This document shows, one piece after another, positions 8,131 through 14,407 of a stretch of DNA of 23,530 bases. This DNA is from an uncultured Ruminococcus sp. (GTDB lineage: Bacteria > Bacillota > Clostridia > Oscillospirales > Acutalibacteraceae), in the NCBI GenBank assembly GCA_902767175.1, contig CACXGH010000081.1, forward strand, positions 1 to 23,530, written 5' to 3'. Position numbers and translations under genes: made by a program. The notes beneath the pieces were generated by a model. That model made no database searches, was not told the DNA's origin, and saw only the letters and a list, made by a program, of their open reading frames with translations. The stretch's first letter is position 1. The number at the start of each line of letters is the position of its first letter.

Positions 8131-8205
8131 TCTCCGGAAGATGATCAGAGCTTATATCCTGAGACGGCTCTGCCGTGACGGGATATAAGCTCATTCTGCC
8201 GGAGA
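8131..8205. repeat. Long imperfect inverted repeat between methyltransferase gene and dnaE
   Basis: Three nested perfect helices fill 75 bp. These are TCTCCGG (8131-8137) with CCGGAGA (8199-8205), GAGCTTATATCC (8148-8159) with GGATATAAGCTC (8181-8192), and ACGGC (8164-8168) with GCCGT (8172-8176). Read toward dnaE it is not followed by a T-run, so it does not look like a classic terminator. An mRNA processing or stability hairpin, or a small mobile-element remnant, are both possible. Confidence 0.75.
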
Positions 8206-8213
8206 TGATATTA

Positions 8214-9338
8214 TCAGTTGTTTTTGAAGTACATATAAAGCTGACATTTTATCATGCCGTTATAAAGCTTTCTTCTTTTGTCCGCAGGTCTTCCGAATAC
8301 ATCTTCAAAGCTGTCATCAGGGCTTATTATGCTGTAGCTGAAGCCTTGTCTTTTCGTGAATTTCTCGCCCATTATTTTATACAGTTCACGAGCCTTCTGC
8401 ATATCAAGCAGTCTCTCTCCGTAAGGCGGATTGCATATTACAGCGGCTCTTTCAAAGTCAAGACTGAGGTCTTTTATATCAAGCCTTTCGGCATGGATAC
8501 GGTCGGCGACACCTGCTTTTTTCGCATTTTCAAGAGTGAGGGCAACTGCATTTTCGTCTATGTCATAGCCGAATGCCTGAAACTCCGCATCATGTCTTAT
8601 ACTGTCTAAAGCCCTTTCTCTTTCTGCTGCCCATACTGATGAGGGAATTACCGCCCACTTTTCTGAGGAAAAGCTTCTTTTAAGTCCCGGTGCGATGTTT
8701 AGTGCCTTCAATGCTGATTCAATAAGTATCGTGCCAGAGCCGCAGAACGGATCAACAACAGTGCTGAACGGTCTGACTCTTGAAAGGTCTGCCATAGCGG
8801 CGGCGAGGGTTTCTTTGATAGGAGCTTCGGTGGAATTTGCACGATAGCCTCTCTTGTGAAGTCCTGCACCTGTGGTATCGAGCATAATGCTGCATTTGTC
8901 CTTTATGATGAGGAACTGTATCTGATGAAGACTTCCGCTTTCTTCGAGCCATGATGTTGCGTACCGTGAGCCGAGTCGCTTTGCGGCGGCTTTTTTGATT
9001 ATTTTCTGGCAATCGGGAACACTTGAGAGTTTTGAGCTTACACAGTGACCTTTGACGGGGAAAGCGTCCTTTTCCGTTATGAAGTCCTCCCAATTGATCC
9101 TGCTTACTCCCTGAAACAGATCCTCAAAGCTGTATACAGGAAATTCTCCCAGAAGGAGCTGTATTCTTTCGGCATATCTTGAACATATATTTGCTCTTGC
9201 GAGAGTGGAAAAGTCACCATCGAACAGAACTCTTCCGTTTTCGGCACTGACATTCTCTATATCAAGCCTTTTCAGCTCATCGGCACATAAGCCCTCAAGT
9301 CCCATCAGACACGGGGCGCTAAACTGAAGCTTTGTCAT
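8214..9338 (-). CDS. ypsC: THUMP-domain class I SAM-dependent rRNA methyltransferase (YpsC/RlmL-N type)
   Basis: The 374-residue product matches the family related to the N-terminal half of E. coli RlmL, which makes N2-methylguanosine in 23S rRNA. Many databases label it a putative N6-adenine DNA methylase. An N-terminal ferredoxin-like/THUMP RNA-binding region (about 1-160) is followed by a Rossmann methyltransferase domain. The SAM-binding motif is DPFCGSGT (196-203) and the catalytic motif NPPYGERL (303-310), with the typical RKLYNGMIKCQLY ending. The start has a clear GGAGG 8 nt upstream. It is probably co-transcribed with dnaE. The exact target base is not deducible from sequence. Confidence 0.9.
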   Translation of the reverse strand: MTKLQFSAPCLMGLEGLCADELKRLDIENVSAENGRVLFDGDFSTLARANICSRYAERIQLLLGEFPVYSFEDLFQGVSRINWEDFITEKDAFPVKGHCVSSKLSSVPDCQKIIKKAAAKRLGSRYATSWLEESGSLHQIQFLIIKDKCSIMLDTTGAGLHKRGYRANSTEAPIKETLAAAMADLSRVRPFSTVVDPFCGSGTILIESALKALNIAPGLKRSFSSEKWAVIPSSVWAAERERALDSIRHDAEFQAFGYDIDENAVALTLENAKKAGVADRIHAERLDIKDLSLDFERAAVICNPPYGERLLDMQKARELYKIMGEKFTKRQGFSYSIISPDDSFEDVFGRPADKRRKLYNGMIKCQLYMYFKNN

Positions 9339-9366
9339 TTATATTCCTCCGCAGCATTACAATATC

Positions 9367-9393
9367 ATTATACATACTATTTTACACTATCAA
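9367..9393 (-). promoter_or_regulatory. Candidate promoter of the rRNA methyltransferase gene
   Basis: Minus strand: TATAAT (9372-9367) with TTGATA (9393-9388) upstream. The hexamers are good but the spacer is only 15 nt, so strength is uncertain. It lies 29 nt before the ATG. Confidence 0.45.
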
Positions 9394-9402
9394 TATCTAA
9401 AA

Positions 9403-9596
9403 ATCAATCCTGCGCAGAGCCTGCGCACGGAAATCAATTTTGCCATACCCCTTTCCTGAAACCGCCGACTAAATCCGTGAACATAAACATACAAGCCGGA
9501 TTATAGAAGAAGGAATTCATACGCTCTCATCTATCGGTTTTTAAAAGCTGATTTCCGTGGAGCCTGCGCTCGGTTCATTGAAAAATATCAATCCTG
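9403..9596. repeat. Possible MITE relic between rmuC and the methyltransferase gene
   Basis: The stretch is bounded by a 10-bp direct repeat, ATCAATCCTG (9403-9412 and 9587-9596). It contains inverted ACGGAAATCA (9427-9436) and TGATTTCCGT (9549-9558), plus GAGCCTGCGC in direct orientation at 9417-9426 and 9560-9569. No ORF of note lies inside. The rmuC stop codon (9588-9590) falls in the right direct repeat. A small decayed insertion is plausible but not certain. Confidence 0.4.
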
Positions 9597-10994
9597 TTCA
9601 ATAAGTCTGCGTGAGGTCTCGCTGTCGAGTTTCTCAATGCTGCCAAGCTTTCTTGTAATCTGTCTTGTCCTCACACCTACAAGCTTTTCAAGACTTTCCT
9701 CCGTTTTTCTCAGTCTGTCCTGTGTGTCGCTGAGTGCGTCCTCGAATTTTGAGAATTCCGTCTTTACTGCTCCTAAAATGTTCCATACCTCACCGCTTCG
9801 CCTTTCTATAGCGAGTGTACGGAAACCCATTCTCAGAGAATTGAGCATTGCGGCCATTGTAGACGGTCCTGCAATATTGATTCTGTAGTCACGCTGCAGC
9901 TCCTCTACAAGTCCTCTTGTATTTACAACCTCTGCATAAAGCCCTTCAAACGGCAGGAACATTATTGCAAACGGAGTAGTATAGGGAGGGGAGATGTATT
10001 TTTCGCTGATGTCACGGGCGCATTTCTTTACGGCATCGGTAAGCTCCTTTTTCTTTGCTGAAATAAGAGCTTTATCACCTGTTTCATAAGCGTCCTGCAA
10101 ATGAGAAAATACATCTCCGTTGAATTTGGAGTCGACAGGCAGATATACGGTCTTGTCTGCCTCCTGACCGGGCAGGCATAAGGCGAACTCCACACGGTTG
10201 GAGCTTTTCGGAATAACAGCGACATTTTCCTGATATTGGTCGGGAGCGAGTATTTCTCTGAGTATAGCACCGAGCTGTACCTCTCCGAGAGTTCCTCTTG
10301 TCTTGACATTGCTCAGAACTTTTTTCAGGTCTCCTACATCTCTTGCAACAGCCTGCATTTCTCCGAGTCCCTTATATACCTGCTCAAGTCTTTCACTTAC
10401 AAGCCGGAAGGATTCGTTCATCTTTGTTTCAAGCGTTTTCTGAAGTCTTTCGTCTACCGTACCTCTTATCTGTTCAAGCTGCTTTGTGTTGTCTTCACGG
10501 ATCGCTCTGAGCTGTGCTTCTACCGCTGCCCTTATTCTCTCAAGCTTCGCTTCGGTGTTGGCTTCGAGAGTTCCGAGTCTCGTTTCAATGGTCTTAAGCT
10601 GATTGTTTATGCTCCTGTCAGTATCGGAAAGCTTTCTGTCAAGAGTGTTTTGCAGTGTCTTTCCCTGTTCGGAAAGCATTGCTGACATAGCTGTAAGCTG
10701 TTCCCTCTGTGAAGCAAAAAGAAGCTTAAGCTGTTCCTTCTGTGCGGCGGTACTGCCTGACTGGTTTTCAGTAAGCTGTTTTCCTAAAAAACCTATGCTG
10801 CTGTTCATGCTCTGTGATATTTCATTCCTCAGCAGTCCCTGAGAGCTTCTTGTTTCGTTTTCGAGTGATTCGAGCTTATTCATTAGCTTATCATCGGAGG
10901 TGTTTCCTCCATGGGAGTTGTTTCTGTTTGTGATAAGTATGACTATAAGCAGAATGACAATGACTGTATTTAGTATCAGCGATATTATTTCCAT
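9588..10994 (-). CDS. rmuC: DNA recombination protein RmuC homologue
   Basis: RmuC proteins limit inversions at short inverted repeats and carry a restriction-endonuclease-like fold. The biochemical activity is not well settled. The 468-residue product has an N-terminal membrane segment (about 3-22, ISLILNTVIVILLIVILI). A long coiled coil (about 35-215) follows, rich in Gln, Glu and Lys, and then the conserved RmuC domain (about 220-430) with YLPVDSKF and FLPFEGLYAEV. Those motifs and the length fit the family. Translation starts after GAAAGG and a long A-run. It is transcribed away from corA from its own near-consensus promoter at 11030-11058. The 3' end abuts a repeat-like stretch. Confidence 0.93.
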   Translation of the reverse strand: MEIISLILNTVIVILLIVILITNRNNSHGGNTSDDKLMNKLESLENETRSSQGLLRNEISQSMNSSIGFLGKQLTENQSGSTAAQKEQLKLLFASQREQLTAMSAMLSEQGKTLQNTLDRKLSDTDRSINNQLKTIETRLGTLEANTEAKLERIRAAVEAQLRAIREDNTKQLEQIRGTVDERLQKTLETKMNESFRLVSERLEQVYKGLGEMQAVARDVGDLKKVLSNVKTRGTLGEVQLGAILREILAPDQYQENVAVIPKSSNRVEFALCLPGQEADKTVYLPVDSKFNGDVFSHLQDAYETGDKALISAKKKELTDAVKKCARDISEKYISPPYTTPFAIMFLPFEGLYAEVVNTRGLVEELQRDYRINIAGPSTMAAMLNSLRMGFRTLAIERRSGEVWNILGAVKTEFSKFEDALSDTQDRLRKTEESLEKLVGVRTRQITRKLGSIEKLDSETSRRLIEQD

Positions 10995-11029
10995 TTTTTT
11001 TTTCCTTTCGCTATGGTGATGTTGAAATA

Positions 11030-11058
11030 ATTATAGCAGTACAGTCACGCTGTTTCAA
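11030..11058 (-). promoter_or_regulatory. Sigma-A promoter of rmuC
   Basis: Minus strand: TTGAAA (11058-11053), a 17-nt spacer, TATAAT (11035-11030). The -10 ends 35 nt before the rmuC ATG. Confidence 0.8.
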
Positions 11059-11159
11059 GTGCCGGCAATGATGATGTGGAATTAAACACCCTGTAGGAAA
11101 TGAGAAATAACGGATTGAAAAATTCACATAAAACAAGGCGCTTAAATCTTCATTTTGTC

Positions 11160-11188
11160 TTGATTATTCGGGCACAAAATATTATAAT
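11160..11188 (+). promoter_or_regulatory. Sigma-A promoter of corA
   Basis: TTGATT (11160-11165), a 17-nt spacer, TATAAT (11183-11188). The predicted start is near 11195, giving a corA leader of about 149 nt. Confidence 0.8.
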
Positions 11189-11192
11189 AATA

Positions 11193-11223
11193 CTGTATCG
11201 CCTTCGGAGGGTACAGATTTTTT
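11193..11223 (+). terminator. Promoter-proximal hairpin with T-run in the corA leader
   Basis: CTGTA (11193-11197) pairs with TACAG (11212-11216), extended by a TC/GG step around a CCTTCGG loop region, and A plus six T follow (11218-11223). It has the form of an intrinsic terminator but stands at the very start of the predicted transcript, with no upstream plus-strand gene to end. It may be an attenuator or a 5' protective hairpin. Confidence 0.5.
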
Positions 11224-11244
11224 CAGCTTGTGAGGTGGTCGTTC

Positions 11245-11328
11245 GTGAGTCCTGATCCGTATGTCAAACAATGTGTTAAAGATAAAACCGAAAGGGACGC
11301 ACGGGAGATACTGTGCGCCCGTAAATGA
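11245..11328 (+). CDS. Candidate leader peptide of corA (27 aa, MgtL-like start)
   Basis: A GTG-started ORF of 27 codons begins 6 nt after GAGGTGG (11232-11238), a fair ribosome binding site. It ends 15 nt before the corA ATG. The peptide starts Met-Ser-Pro-Asp-Pro and is then rich in Lys, Arg, Asp and Glu. The Pro-Asp-Pro start resembles the enterobacterial mgtA leader peptide MgtL (Met-Glu-Pro-Asp-Pro), where such residues destabilise ribosomes at low Mg2+. That similarity covers only three residues, so the function is inference. A competing 28-codon ORF (11261-11347) in another frame overlaps the corA start as ATGA but lacks a good ribosome binding site. Confidence 0.35.
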   Translation: MSPDPYVKQCVKDKTERDAREILCARK

Positions 11329-11337
11329 AAAGGGGCG
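11294..11337 (+). promoter_or_regulatory. Alternative hairpins around the corA ribosome binding site
   Basis: GGGaCGCAC (11294-11302) can pair with GTGCGCCC (11313-11320). The segment CGCCC (11316-11320) can instead pair with GGGCG (11333-11337), which contains part of the corA Shine-Dalgarno AAGGGG (11330-11335). The two folds exclude each other, so translation of corA could be switched by the leader fold or by a ribosome on the leader ORF. Confidence 0.45.
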
Positions 11338-11343
11338 TATGCC

Positions 11344-12273
11344 ATGATAAGCTATTACAAGACTGTAGAAGGAAAAATAGAGGAAATAGAAAAGTACGAG
11401 GCAGGCTGCTGGGTAAACTGCATCTCTCCCGAAGATGAAGAAGTGCAGTATCTGCTCGATTTCTTCAAGATACCTCCGGAGCTTATGCGCTCAGCGCTTG
11501 ACGAAGAGGAGTCCTCACATATCGACAGCGAGGACGGAACAACTCTTATAATTATAGACGCGCCGGTGGTAGAAAAGGTAAATCAGAATATTACCTACTC
11601 CACAATGCCTATCGCTATTATGATAACGGACAAGAACGTTATAACGGTAGCACTCAGTGAAAATTCCGTTCTGAGCGAATTTTCAGAGGGAGTTGTAAAG
11701 AATGTAATGACGGCATATAAGACGCATTTTGTACTTCATATCATGCTGAGAATGGCTACCAAGTATCTGCAGTACCTCAAGCAGATAGATAAAATAAATA
11801 ACCGTATTGAGCGTGAGCTTCGCCGTTCCGCTCAGAATAAAGAGCTGCATCAGCTCCTTGATATAGAAAAGTCACTCGTGTATTTTTCATCATCTCTCAA
11901 AGCAGATGAGCTTACCCTCGAAAAGATAATGAGAGGAAGATATATAAAGCTCTATGATGAGGATCAGGATCTTCTGGAGGATGTGCTCATAGAGATAAAG
12001 CAGGCTGTAGATATGGCAGCGATACATCTTAACATTCTGACAGGAACAATGGATGTGTTCGCTTCTATAATTTCAAACAACCTGAATGTTATCATGAAAA
12101 TACAGGCGTCTCTTACGCTGCTCGTATCCGTGCCTACGGTAATATCGGGCTTCTATGGAATGAATATAGTAACGGGTCTGCCGATAGATGATTATTGGTG
12201 GTTCCCCGTAGTGCTTTCAGGAGTGCTTATGCTGGTTATGTATATTATCCTTAAAAGAAAGGGTATGTTCTGA
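11344..12273 (+). CDS. corA: CorA-type magnesium transporter
   Basis: CorA proteins are pentameric membrane channels for Mg2+ (or Co2+/Ni2+) uptake. The 309-residue product has the family layout: a soluble alpha/beta N-terminal domain, a long helical stalk (about 115-255), and two C-terminal membrane helices. The signature YGMN is at 271-274, right after helix 1 (TLLVSVPTVISGF), and the protein ends with the basic tail KRKGMF. The loop after GMN (IVTGLPIDDYWW) is acidic, as is common. AAGGGG precedes the ATG by 8 nt. The gene stands alone, divergent from rmuC, with a long structured leader (11195-11343) that suggests regulated expression, perhaps by Mg2+. No clear intrinsic terminator is seen apart from a weak stem at about 12286-12325. 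Confidence 0.94.
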   Translation: MISYYKTVEGKIEEIEKYEAGCWVNCISPEDEEVQYLLDFFKIPPELMRSALDEEESSHIDSEDGTTLIIIDAPVVEKVNQNITYSTMPIAIMITDKNVITVALSENSVLSEFSEGVVKNVMTAYKTHFVLHIMLRMATKYLQYLKQIDKINNRIERELRRSAQNKELHQLLDIEKSLVYFSSSLKADELTLEKIMRGRYIKLYDEDQDLLEDVLIEIKQAVDMAAIHLNILTGTMDVFASIISNNLNVIMKIQASLTLLVSVPTVISGFYGMNIVTGLPIDDYWWFPVVLSGVLMLVMYIILKRKGMF

Positions 12274-12277
12274 TACT

Positions 12278-12451
12278 AAGGAAACGCTGATTAAATTCAG
12301 TGCCTGTATTGCGTCAGCATTTTTTTGTCAGGTCGTGCAAAAAGACCGCAGGCAGCCTGTCGGTTGTCAAGGAATTTTTTGCAAGATGGCGGAAAAAGGG
12401 CAGGCAGGACAGGTGCTGAGCCATAAGGCGTGATTTATTCAGCGGTTCCTT
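12278..12451. mobile_element. MITE-like element, 174 bp
   Basis: Terminal inverted repeats of 19 bp with 17 matches bound the segment. The left end (12278-12296) starts AAGGAAACGCTGA and the right end (12433-12451) reads as AAGGAACCGCTGA on the other strand. The inside is non-coding, with a few T- and A-runs. It lies 5 nt after the corA stop and about 75 nt before the next start codon. No transposase or clear target duplication is visible, so the parent family cannot be named. Confidence 0.6.
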
Positions 12452-12526
12452 GAGTGCCGTTTTATAATGATAATGGTGTCAGCACAGCACAATAAGACCT
12501 GAGGCAGAACTGCAGAGGTGTTTTTA

Positions 12527-14368
12527 GTGAATGAAGAAAAGCTGTTCCATATCGGAATAACAAAGGCTCAGGGTGCAAAATATGCTATCCTGCCCGGAGA
12601 CCCCGGCAGAGTAAAGCTTATAGCAGCATATCTTGAGTCACCCGAAAAGCTTGCGTCAAACAGGGAATTTACTTCATGGTGCGGCAGGCTTTGCGGTGAG
12701 CGTGTCATAGTTATGTCTACAGGGATAGGAGGCCCTTCCGCTGCAATAGCTCTTGAGGAACTGTGTGAAGCAGGACTGAAAGCCGCTGTAAGAACAGGTA
12801 CCTGCGGAGGTATCAGTGAAGGGGTCATTCCCGGAGATATTATAATACCCACGGCAGCCGTTCGTATGGAGGGTACTTCAAGGGAATATGCGCCGCTTGA
12901 GTTTCCTGCTGCTGCTGATTTCGGTATTGTCAGGGCACTGTCTGAGGCTGCCGAAAAGAACGGTTTCCGTGTTCATACGGGAATTGTGCAGAGCAAGGAT
13001 TCCTTTTACGGTCAGCACAGCCCCGAGACAATGCCTGTTGAATACAGACTGAAAAATAAATGGAGCGCATGGAAGCGGCTCGGGGTGCTTGCCTCTGAAA
13101 TGGAGACGGCAGCACTCTATACCGTTGCAGCAGCAAGGAATATCAGAGTGGGCTGTGTTCTTCACGCATTATGGAATCAGGAAAGAAAGAACAAGGGCTA
13201 TGTTGACGGTGATGACTTTGACCTGTCTGCCGCTATAAAAACGGCAGTAGATGCAATGAAAATCATAATCGCCGCCGATAAGAAAATAAAGCTGCCCGAT
13301 GAAAAGCCCGCTTCCCGGACAATACCTGTCAGCGTACCGAAGACAAATAATACCGCAGTGACATCTGATGTTTCAGAAGCTGCGGCAAAGACAGAGAGTG
13401 AAAAAAACAAAGTGAAAGAAAAGAAAAGAATGATAGCCGTCGTAGGGCCTACTGCATCGGGCAAGACAGACCTTGCAATAAAGCTTGCAAAGAAATATAA
13501 CGGCGAGATAGTCTCAGCGGATTCCATGCAGATATATAAGGGTATGGAGATAGCAAGCGCAAAGCCGACAGAGGAGGAAATGCAGGGGATACCTCATCAT
13601 CTGATGAGCTTTATCTCACCCTGCGATACATTTTCGGTTTCCGATTATGTAAGGCTCGCATCAGAAGCGATCGATGATATTATATCGAGAGGCAAAATGC
13701 CGATACTCTGCGGAGGGTCCGGACTTTATATAAGGTCGCTTATAGACAATATAACCTTCGCACCGGATAAACCCGATGAGCAGCTCCGTGATGAATTAAA
13801 CGAAAGATATGAAAAAGAGGGCGGAGAGGTACTGCTCTCTGAGCTTCGTGAGTTTGACCCGGAAACGGCTGAAAAGCTTTCTCCCAATGACGGCAAGAGG
13901 ATAATAAGAGCAATCGAGATATACCGCTCAACGGGAATAACCATGAGCGAGCATATATCATTGTCAAAGCTTGAGCCTTCACCTTATGATGTAACAGCTA
14001 TAGGTCTTACTTTTGCAGACAGACAGAACCTCTATGAAAGAATAAACAAGAGGGTTGACGTCATGCTGAAAAGAGGACTGATAAAGGAAGCGGAGGATTT
14101 CTATTCCTCGGAAAAGAGCGTTACCTCATCAGCGGCAATAGGCTATAAGGAGCTTAAGCCCTATCTTGACGGAAGGATAACCCTTGAAGCGGCGGCAGAA
14201 AAGCTGAAAATGGAGTCACGCAGGTATGCGAAGCGTCAGATAACATGGTTCAGGCGTGACGAATATATAAGATGGATAGAAGTGGATAAGAGTGAAGATG
14301 TGCTCGGCGATGCAGTAAAGATAATTGAGGAAGCTGAGCAGAAGGAAGCAGTTATCGGACAGGTCTGA
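12527..14368 (+). CDS. miaA: Fusion: uridine-phosphorylase-like domain + tRNA dimethylallyltransferase MiaA
   Basis: One 613-residue reading frame joins two enzymes. Residues 1-255 are a PNP/UDP phosphorylase domain: GDPGR (24-28), STGIGGPS (64-71), GTCGGI, DSFYGQHSPE and EMETA (191-195). Residues 302-613 are a complete MiaA, which adds a dimethylallyl group to A37 of tRNAs reading UNN codons: P-loop GPTASGKT (307-314), DSMQIYKGM, GGSGLYIRSLI and KRQITWFRRD. A charged, Ala/Ser/Lys-rich linker of about 45 residues lies between them. I chose GTG 12527 over GTG 12518 because the latter sits in the AGAGGTG binding site. MiaA could also start internally at ATG 13430, but no binding site precedes it. 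In the uracil-contact loop Gln is kept but the Arg of E. coli Udp is Ser. Confidence 0.92.
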   Translation: MNEEKLFHIGITKAQGAKYAILPGDPGRVKLIAAYLESPEKLASNREFTSWCGRLCGERVIVMSTGIGGPSAAIALEELCEAGLKAAVRTGTCGGISEGVIPGDIIIPTAAVRMEGTSREYAPLEFPAAADFGIVRALSEAAEKNGFRVHTGIVQSKDSFYGQHSPETMPVEYRLKNKWSAWKRLGVLASEMETAALYTVAAARNIRVGCVLHALWNQERKNKGYVDGDDFDLSAAIKTAVDAMKIIIAADKKIKLPDEKPASRTIPVSVPKTNNTAVTSDVSEAAAKTESEKNKVKEKKRMIAVVGPTASGKTDLAIKLAKKYNGEIVSADSMQIYKGMEIASAKPTEEEMQGIPHHLMSFISPCDTFSVSDYVRLASEAIDDIISRGKMPILCGGSGLYIRSLIDNITFAPDKPDEQLRDELNERYEKEGGEVLLSELREFDPETAEKLSPNDGKRIIRAIEIYRSTGITMSEHISLSKLEPSPYDVTAIGLTFADRQNLYERINKRVDVMLKRGLIKEAEDFYSSEKSVTSSAAIGYKELKPYLDGRITLEAAAEKLKMESRRYAKRQITWFRRDEYIRWIEVDKSEDVLGDAVKIIEEAEQKEAVIGQV

Positions 14369-14407
14369 TAATGAAAAAGGAAAAGGAACGGGAGAGGAGG
14401 AAGAAAA

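Noticed and set aside
11195..11343. M-box (Mg2+) riboswitch before corA
   Set aside because: The leader does not contain the conserved M-box blocks as I know them, though an Infernal scan would settle it.
11261..11347. 28-codon ORF overlapping the corA start as ATGA
   Set aside because: The coupling geometry is attractive but there is no good ribosome binding site; the 11245-11328 frame is better supported.
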